This document shows positions 26,361-35,844 of a stretch of 64,000 bases of DNA, one piece after another. Source of the DNA: Roseburia sp. 831b (GTDB lineage Bacteria; Bacillota; Clostridia; Lachnospirales; Lachnospiraceae); assembly GCF_001940165.2 (NCBI RefSeq), contig NZ_CP135162.1, positions 547,501 through 611,500 on the forward strand, given 5' to 3'. Position 1 is the first letter of the stretch, and every line of letters begins with the position of its first letter. The notes under the pieces were generated by a model, which worked only from the letters and a program-made list of their open reading frames with translations, was not told where the DNA came from and did no database searches. The translations under genes were made by a program, and so were the position numbers.

Positions 26361-26879
26361 ATGGGATATCAGTTACCGAAGGAAAATGAAAAGATTTTTC
26401 GTGAAAAATTAGAACATATCTGTAAAAATTCAAGGTTGTTGTCGTCACACAAGTTCATGCAGCATGGTTCGACAAGTGTGTTCCGGCATAGTGTGTCGGT
26501 TGCATATGTCAGCTATTGTCTTGCAATCAAGTGGAAGGTTAAAGTTGACATGGATGCTCTGATTCGAGGAGCGCTGTTACACGATTACTTTCTGTATGAC
26601 TGGCATGAGAAAGACGCATCTCACAGATGGCACGGCTATCATCATGCGGATAAGGCATTGAAGAATGCAGCGGAAGAGTTTGAGCTGACTGCGATTGAAA
26701 AAGATATGATTTTCTGTCACATGTTTCCACTGAATCTCACCAGAATTCCAAAGTATAAAGAAAGCTGGATTTTATGCTATGCGGATAAGCTTTGTTCCAG
26801 TGCCGAGACTGCAAAAGGGTTCAAAGAAGCAGGAGAACAGATTGCGATGAGTCTGCTTGCAAGGTTTCGGATGGCATAA
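26361..26879 (+). CDS. HD-domain protein
   Basis: 172-aa HD-type metal-dependent phosphohydrolase. The H...HD...D pattern is visible: FRHSVSVAYVSY (first His), RGALLHDYFLYDWHEK (HD, about residue 74), WHGYHHADKAL, and CYADKLCSSAE (last Asp). Length and motifs resemble small stand-alone HD hydrolases of Firmicutes; the substrate is unknown. AGGAGAAG site before the ATG. A convergent terminator separates it from the ABC exporter genes. Confidence 0.85.
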   Translation: MGYQLPKENEKIFREKLEHICKNSRLLSSHKFMQHGSTSVFRHSVSVAYVSYCLAIKWKVKVDMDALIRGALLHDYFLYDWHEKDASHRWHGYHHADKALKNAAEEFELTAIEKDMIFCHMFPLNLTRIPKYKESWILCYADKLCSSAETAKGFKEAGEQIAMSLLARFRMA

Positions 26880-26922
26880 AAATCAGAAAAGACATTTTGT
26901 AAGGTATCGTTTTTCAAACAAG

Positions 26923-26960
26923 AAATCGCCCAGACCGTGAGGTCTGAGCGATTTTTTTGT
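26923..26960. terminator. bidirectional terminator between HD gene and ABC exporter
   Basis: AAATCGCCCAGACC (26923-26936) / GGTCTGAGCGATTT (26941-26954) with GTGA loop and a T-run on the plus side; A-rich on the other side. Serves the two convergent units. Confidence 0.8.
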
Positions 26961-26991
26961 CGGTGGAAATTTCATTTCAAAAGCGGATTAC

Positions 26992-28899
26992 TTATGCTTC
27001 TGCCAAATTTCCTGTGTATAACTGATAATATTTTCCGTGTTCGGCAATCAACTGGTCATGGTTGCCGCGTTCGATGACGCGTCCCTGTTCCAAAACGATG
27101 ATACAGTCGGAGTTCTTGACGGTGGAGAGACGATGTGCAATGACAAATGTAGTTCTGCCATGCATCAGCTTATCCATACCATCCTGCACGATTTTTTCCG
27201 TTCTGGTATCGATGGAACTTGTTGCTTCATCAAGGATTAAAACAGGAGGATCGGCGATGGCTGCACGCGCAATGGCGAGAAGCTGGCGCTGTCCCTGGCT
27301 TAAGTTTGCACCGTCTCCGGTCAGCATGGTGTTGTAACCATCCGGCAGCTGGCGGATAAAGGTATCGGCATTTGCAAGTTTTGCGGCTGCGATGACTTCC
27401 TCCTCGGTTGCATCGAGTTTTCCGTAACGGATGTTATCCATAACAGTTGCGGTAAATAAATGTGTATCCTGCAATACAATGCCAAGAGAGGAACGAAGAT
27501 CGTCCTTTTTAATCTTGTTGATGTTGATGCCGTCGTAACGGATTTTACCATCCTGAATATCGTAGAATCGGTTAATCAGGTTGGTGATGGTTGTTTTACC
27601 GGCACCGGTACTTCCAACAAAGGCAATTTTTTGTCCCGGTGTTGCGTAGAGGTCAACGTTGTGCAAGACAATTTTGTCCGGGTTATAACCAAAGTCGACA
27701 TCATCAAAGACAACATCACCTTTTAATTCTTTATACTCAACAGAGCCGTCCGCCTGGTGTGTATGCTTCCATGCCCAAAGACCGGTATGCTCGTTGGTTT
27801 CTACAATCTGTCCATTTTCCTTTTTTGCATTGACTAAAGTAACATATCCTTCGTCGGTTTCGACTTCCTCGTCTAAGAGGTCAAAGATTCGCTCACATCC
27901 GGCAAGTGCCATGACGATGTTGTTTAACTGCATACTAATCTGGCTGACCGGCTGGTTGAAGCTCTTGTTAAAGGTCAAAAAGCTTGCAAGTCCGCCGAGG
28001 GTGAAGCCGCCAACCTGATTTAGGGCAAGTGCGCCACCGACAATCGCGCAGAGTACATAGCTGATATTTCCAATCTGTGCAACAACCGGCATTAAGATGT
28101 TACCAAAAGCGTTTGCGTTATCTGCACTTTGGAATAACTTGTCATTTAAGACATTGAAATCTTCGATACTTTCTTCCTCATGCGTAAAGACTTTTACTAC
28201 TTTTTGTCCATTCATCATTTCTTCAATGTAACCATTTAAGGTTGCAATATCACGCTGCTGGGCAATGAAGTATTTCGCACTCTGGCCACCGATTTTTTTC
28301 GTGCAGATTAACATAATACCTACCATGACAAGGGTAAGGATGGTCAGTGGAACATTGAATGCAATCATGCACACAAAGACACTGACAATCGTAATCACGC
28401 TGTTTAAAAGCTGTGGCATACTCTGGCTGATCATCTGACGCAGCGTATCGATATCGTTTGTGTAGGTTGACATAATATCGCCATGCGGATGTGTGTCAAA
28501 GTAACGGATTGGAAGTTCTTCCATATGCGTGAACATATCGTTACGAAGGTTGCGAAGTGTTCCCTGGGATACATAAATCATCAGTTTACTCTGCGCATAA
28601 GCTGCGACAATACCGATGGCATAAAACACAGCGACACGTTCAATGGCATGTAACAGACCGCTAAAATCCGGAGCATCGGAAGAAAGAAGCGGTGTGATAT
28701 AACCGTCAACCAACGTTCTCATAAAAGCAGTTCCCTGTACGTTTGCCAATACAGATACAAAAATCAAAATGACAACCAGCACGAGATGAACGGCATAGTT
28801 TTTCATCAGATAGCGTAATAACCGAAGGAAAAGTTTTCCTGGATTTTTTACATTGGATTTACGTCCAGGAGCGCCTGGATTTTTTGGATTCTTTGGCAT
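26992..28899 (-). CDS. heterodimeric ABC exporter, subunit with complete ATP site
   Basis: 635-aa half transporter: six-TM exporter domain (about 30-345; HTHPHG..MSTYTNDIDTLRQM) and ATPase domain (about 395-625) with Walker A GSTGAGKTT, signature LSQGQRQL, Walker B VLILDEATSSID and switch HRLSTVKNSD, all canonical. It carries an insert of about 35 residues between the domains. It overlaps the partner's stop by 1 nt. Such pairs (BmrCD/LmrCD-like) usually export drugs or peptides. The substrate is unknown. Confidence 0.93.
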   Translation of the reverse strand: MPKNPKNPGAPGRKSNVKNPGKLFLRLLRYLMKNYAVHLVLVVILIFVSVLANVQGTAFMRTLVDGYITPLLSSDAPDFSGLLHAIERVAVFYAIGIVAAYAQSKLMIYVSQGTLRNLRNDMFTHMEELPIRYFDTHPHGDIMSTYTNDIDTLRQMISQSMPQLLNSVITIVSVFVCMIAFNVPLTILTLVMVGIMLICTKKIGGQSAKYFIAQQRDIATLNGYIEEMMNGQKVVKVFTHEEESIEDFNVLNDKLFQSADNANAFGNILMPVVAQIGNISYVLCAIVGGALALNQVGGFTLGGLASFLTFNKSFNQPVSQISMQLNNIVMALAGCERIFDLLDEEVETDEGYVTLVNAKKENGQIVETNEHTGLWAWKHTHQADGSVEYKELKGDVVFDDVDFGYNPDKIVLHNVDLYATPGQKIAFVGSTGAGKTTITNLINRFYDIQDGKIRYDGININKIKKDDLRSSLGIVLQDTHLFTATVMDNIRYGKLDATEEEVIAAAKLANADTFIRQLPDGYNTMLTGDGANLSQGQRQLLAIARAAIADPPVLILDEATSSIDTRTEKIVQDGMDKLMHGRTTFVIAHRLSTVKNSDCIIVLEQGRVIERGNHDQLIAEHGKYYQLYTGNLAEA

Positions 28900-30647
28900 T
28901 ATGCAGCACCTCCTTCATCAAAGTCACCGCCGCCTTTTGTCTGGGACTCATAGACATCGCGGTAAATTTCGTTTGTTTTTAATAATGCTTCATGTGTGTC
29001 AAAGCCGCTGATGACACCATCATCAAGGACAATGATACGGTCTGCATTCTGCACAGAGGAAATTCTCTGGGCAATGATTAATTTGGTTGTACCCGGAATC
29101 TCTTTGGCAAAGGCCTCGCGGATTCTTGCATCGGTAGCGGTATCCACCGCACTAGTGCTGTCGTCTAAGATTAAAATCTTAGGATTCTTTAAAAGTGCTC
29201 TTGCGATACAAAGCCGCTGTTTCTGACCGCCGGATATGTTTGTTCCACCCTGCTCAATGTGGGTGTTGTATTTGTCAGGAAAACGTTCAATAAATTCATC
29301 TGCGCAGGCAGCCTCGCAGGCACGCTTGCATTCTTCCTCGGTCGCATTCTTATTTCCCCAGCGGAGATTATCTAAGATAGAGCCGGAGAAGAGAACATTG
29401 TTCTGCAGTACGACGGAAACCTCATTACGAAGAGTGTCCATATCGTAGTTGCGGACATCGATGCCGCCGACTTTTACAGATCCTGCTGTCACATCGTAAA
29501 GACGGCTGATTAAGTTGACAAACGAAGTCTTAGAACTTCCGGTACCGCCGATGATACCAATGGTTTCACCTGGGTGAATGGTAAGGTTAATATCGGAAAG
29601 AACCGGTTTTTCTGCAGTCTTATTATATTGGAAGAAAACGTGGTCGAATTCAATGCTTCCGTCTGCAATCTCATAGACTGGATGTTTTGGGTTGGAAAGA
29701 TCACTTTTTTCTTCGATGATTTCTACAATACGCTCGGCACTTGCCATACTCATGGTTAACATAACGAATACCATGGAAAGGAACATCAGACTCATCATGA
29801 TGTTCATACAATAGGTAAGAAGACTCATCAGTTCACCGGTGGAAAGGGAGCCGGCCACAATCATTTTTGCACCGAACCAGCTGATTAAGATAATGCAGGC
29901 ATAAACGGTTAAAAACATGGCAGGGTTGTTCCAGACAACAACACTTTCTGCTTTGACAAACATTTTGTAGATGTTCTCACTTGCAGCGGTAAAACGTTTT
30001 TTCTCATATTTTTCACGCACATAAGCTTTTACTACACGAATCGCAGATACATTTTCCTGAACAGAGGCATTTAAGTCATCGTATTTTGGAAATACCTGGG
30101 AAAAGTATTTGTAAGCCTTTGTCGTAATAAATGCAAGGAAAAGTCCTAACACGATAACGGCAATTAGATAGATGCAGGCAATTCTTGCATTGATGAAAAA
30201 GGACATGCACATTGCACAAATCAGACTGATTGGGGCACGTACACACATACGCAAAATCATCTGGTATGCCATCTGGACGTTGGTGACGTCTGTCGTAAGA
30301 CGGGTAACAAGACCAGCCGTGCTGTACTTATCAATATTGGAAAAAGAAAAAGTCTGGATGTTTTCATACATCGCTTTTCTTAAGTTGCGCGCAAATCCGG
30401 TTGAAGCACGCGCACCGTATTTTCCGCCTAAGATACCAAACAACAGACTAAAGCATGCGGCAATTACCATATAAATTCCCATCTTATAGATGTGATGGAT
30501 ATCGCCGGCATTGACACCTTTGTCGATGATGGATGCCATCATAAGCGGAATGATTGTCTCCATGATAACCTCTGCTACCATGAAAACGGGAGTAAGAAGG
30601 GAATCCTTTTTGAATTCCTTAATTTGAGCTCCTAAAGTTTTTAACAT
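28899..30647 (-). CDS. heterodimeric ABC exporter, subunit with degenerate ATP site
   Basis: 582-aa half transporter, first gene of the pair. The ATPase domain has GGTGSSKTS (last Gly of Walker A replaced by Ser), signature ISGGQKQR, and Walker B ILILDDSTSAVD, where the catalytic Glu is Asp. This is the normal non-catalytic partner of asymmetric exporters. Membrane domain about 15-300. AGGAAGTGA ribosome site. Expression is probably controlled by the divergent MarR regulator through the operator at 30738-30753. Confidence 0.93.
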   Translation of the reverse strand: MLKTLGAQIKEFKKDSLLTPVFMVAEVIMETIIPLMMASIIDKGVNAGDIHHIYKMGIYMVIAACFSLLFGILGGKYGARASTGFARNLRKAMYENIQTFSFSNIDKYSTAGLVTRLTTDVTNVQMAYQMILRMCVRAPISLICAMCMSFFINARIACIYLIAVIVLGLFLAFITTKAYKYFSQVFPKYDDLNASVQENVSAIRVVKAYVREKYEKKRFTAASENIYKMFVKAESVVVWNNPAMFLTVYACIILISWFGAKMIVAGSLSTGELMSLLTYCMNIMMSLMFLSMVFVMLTMSMASAERIVEIIEEKSDLSNPKHPVYEIADGSIEFDHVFFQYNKTAEKPVLSDINLTIHPGETIGIIGGTGSSKTSFVNLISRLYDVTAGSVKVGGIDVRNYDMDTLRNEVSVVLQNNVLFSGSILDNLRWGNKNATEEECKRACEAACADEFIERFPDKYNTHIEQGGTNISGGQKQRLCIARALLKNPKILILDDSTSAVDTATDARIREAFAKEIPGTTKLIIAQRISSVQNADRIIVLDDGVISGFDTHEALLKTNEIYRDVYESQTKGGGDFDEGGAA

Positions 30648-30737
30648 GTCATCACTTCCTTTATTATTATTTGCGAAGAATCACAAAAATGTGTTCTTCA
30701 GGCTTTGTACGAATACAAAAAAAACTTGCATTTTAAA

Positions 30738-30787
30738 TGTTAGTGTGCTAACAATATATTTATAAGGCATTAAAAAAAGAATGTCAA
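30738..30787. promoter_or_regulatory. divergent promoter/operator between ABC exporter and marR
   Basis: Minus-strand promoter: TTGACA (30782-30787), 17-bp spacer, TATAAA (30759-30764). The palindrome TGTTAG-N4-CTAACA (30738-30753) sits at the expected start point of that promoter, a classic MarR repressor position. For the marR side a TTGCAT (30726-30731) lies before the palindrome and TATATT after it, so both directions would be covered. Confidence 0.7.
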
Positions 30788-30814
30788 TCCTTATTTCAAA
30801 CCGGAGGAAGACAG

Positions 30815-31294
30815 ATGGATCACCAGAATACCCTTGGTCACAAGTTTCGAATCATCAACAAAGAGATTCGCAATAATATGGAAGAAAAGAAAATCGCGAA
30901 CGGGGATGATTTGACGCCAATGCAGCGTTGGACGATTGGGTTTTTATATGATCACCAGGGGGAGAAAATCTATCAGCGTGATATAGAAGAGTTGTTTTCT
31001 GTATCGAGAGCAACGACAAGCAATATTCTTTCCTTAATGGAAAAAAAGGGACTCATCGAGCGCATTTCCAGTGAACAGGATGCAAGGAAAAAGCAAGTGC
31101 TTCTGACTGAGAAGTCAAGAAAAATGATGTGTCAGGTAGAAAAAGATGTCAGAGAGATGGAAGAAAAAATACTGTCAGGCATGACGCAGGAGGAGGAGGC
31201 ACAGTTTCGAAATTATTTAGACCGTGTGATTCAAAATCTTGGGGGAGAAGTGGACTGTATGAAACAACATCTTGTGGTTAAGGAAGACATGTAA
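30815..31294 (+). CDS. MarR-family regulator
   Basis: 159-aa winged-helix regulator: DLTPMQRWTIGFLYDHQGEKIYQRDIEELFSVSRATTSNILSLMEKKGLIERISSEQDARKKQVLLTEKSR covers helix, recognition helix and wing (about 32-102); flanking helices form the dimer domain. GGAGGAAG site before ATG 30815. It is divergent from the ABC exporter pair and probably represses it and itself, with release on binding an exported compound; this is inferred from arrangement. Confidence 0.9.
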   Translation: MDHQNTLGHKFRIINKEIRNNMEEKKIANGDDLTPMQRWTIGFLYDHQGEKIYQRDIEELFSVSRATTSNILSLMEKKGLIERISSEQDARKKQVLLTEKSRKMMCQVEKDVREMEEKILSGMTQEEEAQFRNYLDRVIQNLGGEVDCMKQHLVVKEDM

Positions 31295-31337
31295 AAAAGT
31301 AACAAGATTTTGGTGAAAATTTAGTTATATTGAATAA

Positions 31338-31376
31338 AGGTAGCGTGGTTACTGGGTTTCACGCTATCTTTTTTTG
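31338..31376 (+). terminator. terminator after marR
   Basis: AGGTAGCGTG / CACGCTATCT with a 12-nt loop and a seven-T run. Confidence 0.8.
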
Positions 31377-31395
31377 AATTCGTTGACATAACAAC

Positions 31396-31445
31396 ACACA
31401 TAATCTAGATTCGTTCATTGACAAAAACACAATATATTGTATAAT
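31396..31445 (+). promoter_or_regulatory. nrdD promoter with tandem NrdR boxes
   Basis: Promoter TTGACA (31418-31423), 16-bp spacer, TATAAT (31440-31445). NrdR-like box 2 ACACAATATATTGTAT (31427-31442) lies over spacer and -10. A degenerate box 1 ACACATAATCTAGATT (31396-31411) starts exactly 31 bp earlier, the three-turn spacing known for NrdR box pairs. Confidence 0.65.
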
Positions 31446-31530
31446 AGGCTTATCAAATCATTCTTGCAAAAGAGAAGGATTTTTGTACGGAGTATGGTAA
31501 TACGCAAAAATATAGAAGGAGAGTCAGAAA

Positions 31531-33693
31531 ATGAAAATTATTAAGCGAAGTGGTGTAGAAGATATTTTTGATATCGATAAAATTGAGGCTGCAATTCGCA
31601 AGGCAAATGAAAGTGTCATTGATTACGAAAAGTTAAGTGATGAGAGAATCGAGGAGATTCTTTCTAACGTAGAGAAAGCATGCGAGAATATGAAACGTTC
31701 TCCAAGTGTGGAAGAGATTCAGGATATGGTGGAAAACCAGTTGATGAACCAGCGTGCTTTTAACGTAGCCAGAAATTATATCACCTATCGCTATAAGAGA
31801 GCTCTGATTCGTAAATCAAACTCAACAGATGAACAGATTTTAAGTCTGTTAGAGTGTAACAATGAGGAAGTAAAACAGGAGAATTCCAATAAGAACCCGA
31901 CGGTCAACAGCGTACAAAGAGATTACATGGCGGGCGAGGTAAGTAAGGATATCACAAAGAGATTCTTATTACCACAAGATATTGTGGAGGCGCATGAAAA
32001 AGGAATCATCCATTTCCATGATGCAGATTATTTCGCACAGCACATGCATAACTGCTGCCTGGTAAACCTTGAGGACATGCTTCAGAACGGAACTGTCATC
32101 AGCGAGACCATGATTGACCGTCCAAGAAGCTTTTCTACGGCATGTAACATTGCCACACAGGCAATTGCACAGATTGCAAGTTCCCAGTATGGCGGACAGA
32201 GTATCTCACTTGCACATTTAGCACCATTTGTACAGGTGAGCCGTGAAAAATTCCGTGCTGCAGTCCGTAAAGAATTTGAAACAGCAGGAATTGAACTGGA
32301 TGAAGAAAAGATTAATGAAGTTGCAGAACTTCGTGTCAAAGAAGAAATCAATCGTGGTGTCCAGATGATTCAGTACCAGGTTATCACATTGATGACGACA
32401 AATGGACAGGCTCCTTTTATCACGGTCTTTATGTACTTAAATGAAGTAAAAGACGAGCAGACCAAGGCCGATTTGGCAGCAATCATTGAGGAAATGCTTC
32501 ACCAGAGAATCAAAGGTGTAAAGAATGAAAAAGGTGTTTACATTACACCTGCCTTCCCAAAACTGATTTATGTGTTAGAGGAAGATAACATCAAAGAGGG
32601 AACAAAATACTGGGAGTTAACCAAATTAGCAGCAGAGTGTACGGCAAAGAGAATGGTTCCGGATTACATTTCCGAGAAGATTATGAAAAAATTAAAACAG
32701 GGTAACTGCTACACCTGTATGGGATGCCGTTCTTTCTTAACGGTATACAAGGATGAGAATGATAAATTCAAGTTCTACGGAAGATTCAACCAGGGTGTTG
32801 TAACGTTGAACTTAGTAGACGTTGCCTGCTCTTCTGGAAAAGACATGGATAAGTTCTGGGAACTTTTAGATGAGAGATTAGAGTTGTGCCATCGTGCCTT
32901 GATGGCAAGACACAATCGTTTGAAAGGAACTCCATCCGATGTTGCTCCAATTCTTTGGCAGAACGGTGCATTAGCACGTCTGAAAAAAGGAGAGACCATC
33001 GATAAGTTGTTATATGGCGGATATTCTACTATTTCACTAGGATATGCGGGACTTTGTGAATGTACCCGTTATATGAAGGGAGTTTCCCACACAGATCCAG
33101 AGGGAACACCATTTGCATTAGAGGTTATGCATAAGTTAAACGATGCTTGTGAGAAGTGGAAAAAAGAGCATAATATCGACTTTAGTTTATACGGAACACC
33201 ATTAGAGTCCACCACATACAAATTTGCAAAATGTTTGCAGAAACGTTTTGGCAGAATTCCAGGTGTTACAGACAAGAACTATATCACAAACAGCTATCAT
33301 GTTCACGTTACAGAGGAAATGAATGCATTCGATAAATTAAAATTCGAATCCCAGTTCCAGGAGTTATCGCCAGGTGGTGCCATCAGTTATGTAGAAGTTC
33401 CAAACATGCAGAACAATCTGGATGCGGTACTTTCTGTTATGCAGTATATCTACGATAACATCATGTATGCAGAGCTTAACACCAAGAGTGATTACTGTCA
33501 GGAATGTGGCTATACCGGAGAGATTCAGATTGTCACCGATACCGATGGAAAATTAATCTGGGAATGCCCGAACTGCGGAAACCGTGATCAGAATAAGATG
33601 AGTGTTGCAAGAAGAACCTGCGGTTACATTGGAACACAGTTCTGGAACCAGGGTAGAACACAGGAAATCAAAGAACGAGTTTTACATTTATAA
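31531..33693 (+). CDS. nrdD: anaerobic (class III) ribonucleoside-triphosphate reductase
   Basis: 720-aa glycyl-radical enzyme that makes dNTPs without oxygen. N-terminal ATP-cone (about 1-92; KRSGVEDIFDIDKIEAAIRKAN); the catalytic barrel with HFHDADYFAQHMHNCCLVNLEDML and CMGCRSFL; C-terminal zinc knuckles CQECGY..CPNCG; and the glycyl-radical loop TCGYIG with the radical Gly at about 698. It is activated by NrdG, encoded 4.5 kb downstream. A complete ATP-cone and NrdR boxes fit control by dNTP pools. Strong GGAG site. Confidence 0.98.
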   Translation: MKIIKRSGVEDIFDIDKIEAAIRKANESVIDYEKLSDERIEEILSNVEKACENMKRSPSVEEIQDMVENQLMNQRAFNVARNYITYRYKRALIRKSNSTDEQILSLLECNNEEVKQENSNKNPTVNSVQRDYMAGEVSKDITKRFLLPQDIVEAHEKGIIHFHDADYFAQHMHNCCLVNLEDMLQNGTVISETMIDRPRSFSTACNIATQAIAQIASSQYGGQSISLAHLAPFVQVSREKFRAAVRKEFETAGIELDEEKINEVAELRVKEEINRGVQMIQYQVITLMTTNGQAPFITVFMYLNEVKDEQTKADLAAIIEEMLHQRIKGVKNEKGVYITPAFPKLIYVLEEDNIKEGTKYWELTKLAAECTAKRMVPDYISEKIMKKLKQGNCYTCMGCRSFLTVYKDENDKFKFYGRFNQGVVTLNLVDVACSSGKDMDKFWELLDERLELCHRALMARHNRLKGTPSDVAPILWQNGALARLKKGETIDKLLYGGYSTISLGYAGLCECTRYMKGVSHTDPEGTPFALEVMHKLNDACEKWKKEHNIDFSLYGTPLESTTYKFAKCLQKRFGRIPGVTDKNYITNSYHVHVTEEMNAFDKLKFESQFQELSPGGAISYVEVPNMQNNLDAVLSVMQYIYDNIMYAELNTKSDYCQECGYTGEIQIVTDTDGKLIWECPNCGNRDQNKMSVARRTCGYIGTQFWNQGRTQEIKERVLHL

Positions 33694-33706
33694 TAGGAAA
33701 AACAGG

Positions 33707-34510
33707 ATGTCACAAAGAAAAATAGCATTTTTTGATATAGATGGAACCATTACATCTGAGAAGGACGGTTCGATACCGGACAGCGCTGTTCTTGCAATCA
33801 GACAGGCGAGAGAGAACGGACATTTGATGTTTATCAACACAGGCCGCTGTTTTCAGAATGTGGAGCCACGTTTCAGGGAAATTGGCTTTGATGGGTATGT
33901 GTGTGGCTGTGGCACAAATATTTATTATCATGGAGAAGAACTACTTTATGTAAACCAAACACATGAAGTAGTAAGTGAACTTTTAGAGGCAGCACGAAGG
34001 ACGGACGTCGATATCTGTTTTGAGTCAAGAGAAGAGGTTATTTTCGATACCAGCAGACCGATTCATCATCCAGACGCAAAGAAACAGTACTATGAATTTA
34101 AGGAACGCCATTATGATATGTCACATGATCCGGAAGCGGATGATTTTATCTGTGATAAGTTTGTAATTTGGTATGAAAAGGAAGAACAGCTTATCGAGTT
34201 TAAAAAGACCAGTGACCGCTATTTTGACTGTATCGACCGCGGTGGAACTTTCCGGGAATTTGTTCCACATCACTATTCAAAGGCGACCGGAATCGAGTTC
34301 CTCTTAACGCATTTTGCATTAAAATTAGAAAATGCCTATGCATTTGGGGACAGCAATAACGATTTGCCAATGCTTGGCTTTGTCCCACACAGCGTCGCAA
34401 TGGGAAATGCAATGCCAGAGTCCTTAAAAGAGCGGGTATCCTACGTGACAACAAAAGCGAGCGAGGATGGAATCCAGAAAGCACTAGAGCATTTCGGATT
34501 TTTCGCATAA
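33707..34510 (+). CDS. Cof-type HAD phosphatase
   Basis: 267 aa from ATG 33707; earlier in-frame starts lie inside nrdD. HAD motifs: DIDGTI (nucleophile Asp, residues 9-14), INTGR (motif II Thr) and GDSNNDLPML (motif IV), with a C2B-type cap between. Members hydrolyse sugar or nucleotide phosphates and flavins; this one's substrate is not readable. It lies 13 nt after nrdD and is probably cotranscribed, ended by the terminator at 34513. Confidence 0.93.
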   Translation: MSQRKIAFFDIDGTITSEKDGSIPDSAVLAIRQARENGHLMFINTGRCFQNVEPRFREIGFDGYVCGCGTNIYYHGEELLYVNQTHEVVSELLEAARRTDVDICFESREEVIFDTSRPIHHPDAKKQYYEFKERHYDMSHDPEADDFICDKFVIWYEKEEQLIEFKKTSDRYFDCIDRGGTFREFVPHHYSKATGIEFLLTHFALKLENAYAFGDSNNDLPMLGFVPHSVAMGNAMPESLKERVSYVTTKASEDGIQKALEHFGFFA

Positions 34511-34512
34511 AG

Positions 34513-34580
34513 AAAACAGGAGAAAACGCATGATAGTTACCAGAACTTTCAGGTACCATCACGGTTTCTCCTGTTTTTTT
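34513..34580. terminator. terminator after the HAD gene
   Basis: Long stem, AAAACAGGAGAAA (34513-34525) / TTTCTCCTGTTTT (34565-34577), with a further inner pairing near TACC/GGTA and a T-run. Near-symmetric, so it may also serve the convergent unknown gene. Confidence 0.75.
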
Positions 34581-34632
34581 GAGTGTAATTTTAGGATAAA
34601 TTCAAATGTTTATCCGCCTGATTGTACTTGAC

Positions 34633-35649
34633 TTATAAAGCAAGAAGGTTTGCTGCAAACTGTGATTCTAAAAGCGTTTTTGACAGGCAGGCTGCGTAGA
34701 AAGAAGAGAGCGCAAGTTCCGTTACAGAAGAATACTGCACGTAATGCCAGTGAAGCTTTTCTTTCCAGTTCTCAAGCGTAATCAGTTTGTCCTCATCAAG
34801 ATGATAGTCAAAAAGATGATTCCGCAGCTCATAGGCAGCCGCATACTCGAAGAAATGGAACAGCATTTTCCCGGCCGCATCAAAGTCGGTAATCTCTGGC
34901 AGTTTTACAAACCCATAACGTTTCATTGCGGAGAACTTAGAGGCAGTTCCGCGCAGAGAGCTTGAAATTTCGCCACTTAACAGCTGCTCGATGCTGGTAT
35001 TCTGATATCCAAGTGTCGCGTTGGCAAGCGTGTCAATCAATTCCAAAAACGCTTCGTTTGCAAGGCAGTTTTTCAGACCAAAGTATTCATTCATAAAATC
35101 GTAGAGTACAAAGTCCTCACAGGTAAAATGAAGGTCCTCCCAGTAAAGCTCGGCAAATTTTGGGAAAAGTTCCTCCATGGAAATGCGGTGCTTGGTGAAA
35201 ATCTGATACAAGGCTGCAAAAAAATCGGCTTCCGTCTGAATGAGAGCCTTCAGATTTAAGTCAGGTTCATCAAAATCGGTTGCACAAACAGCCGGTCGTT
35301 CCTCTGCGAGTACGGACTCAAAAATACGCTGTCCGGCGCAGGTCTCATCATTTACAATTGTAATTGCAACAAGAAGCAGATAAGGTTCCATGCTGTTCGC
35401 CGTAAATCCTGTTGAAAAATAGAAATCCTCTGACAGGAACGCTTCTATTTTTGAAAAATCAGAGCGTGTAAAAGTGTAAGGAAGTCTCTTAGAAAGGGAC
35501 ACTGCAAAATCCGGGTTATCTTTTTGGATTGCAGCAAGAAAACGATAACTTACATACGTTAAAAAACGATTCTCTGCAAAAGCAGGACCGTTGCTTAGAT
35601 ATTCCATTAAAAATTCGGTTGGGAAAAATGGTTCAAAACGCTGATTCAT
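34633..35649 (-). CDS. unknown soluble protein
   Basis: 338 aa from the ATG at 35649, chosen for the GGAGGA site just upstream; an in-frame longer start at 35727 has no such site. No signal peptide, membrane segment or known motif. It looks all-helical (many Phe/Leu/Glu, e.g. FFHFFEYAAAYELRNHLFDYHLDEDKLITLENW). It stands alone, convergent with the nrdD unit and divergent from the amidase-deacetylase gene. I do not recognise a family. Confidence 0.7.
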   Translation of the reverse strand: MNQRFEPFFPTEFLMEYLSNGPAFAENRFLTYVSYRFLAAIQKDNPDFAVSLSKRLPYTFTRSDFSKIEAFLSEDFYFSTGFTANSMEPYLLLVAITIVNDETCAGQRIFESVLAEERPAVCATDFDEPDLNLKALIQTEADFFAALYQIFTKHRISMEELFPKFAELYWEDLHFTCEDFVLYDFMNEYFGLKNCLANEAFLELIDTLANATLGYQNTSIEQLLSGEISSSLRGTASKFSAMKRYGFVKLPEITDFDAAGKMLFHFFEYAAAYELRNHLFDYHLDEDKLITLENWKEKLHWHYVQYSSVTELALSSFYAACLSKTLLESQFAANLLAL

Positions 35650-35781
35650 ACTAATCCTCCATTTTCTTCTAATCAATATTGTAGAAATAAAAATTTTAAC
35701 GCTACTATTGTATCGCGGAATGGACAAAAGTGCAAAACAAATATAAGGCAGTTTCCTAAGGAAAATTTAAGAATAAATCAA

Positions 35782-35810
35782 TTGACGTTAAAAAATGAAA
35801 TTGGCATAAT
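35782..35810 (+). promoter_or_regulatory. promoter of the amidase-deacetylase gene
   Basis: TTGACG (35782-35787), 17-bp spacer, CATAAT (35805-35810). It lies inside the longest open frame (which begins at this TTG), so translation must start later; GTG 35845 is the next suitable codon. Confidence 0.6.
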
Positions 35811-35844
35811 AGATTTAGACAAAAAACGACAAAAAGATGAAAGT

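Noticed and set aside
35782..35844. TTG 35782 as start of the amidase-deacetylase gene
   Set aside because: This TTG is the first base triplet of a -35 box, so it would not be in the transcript.
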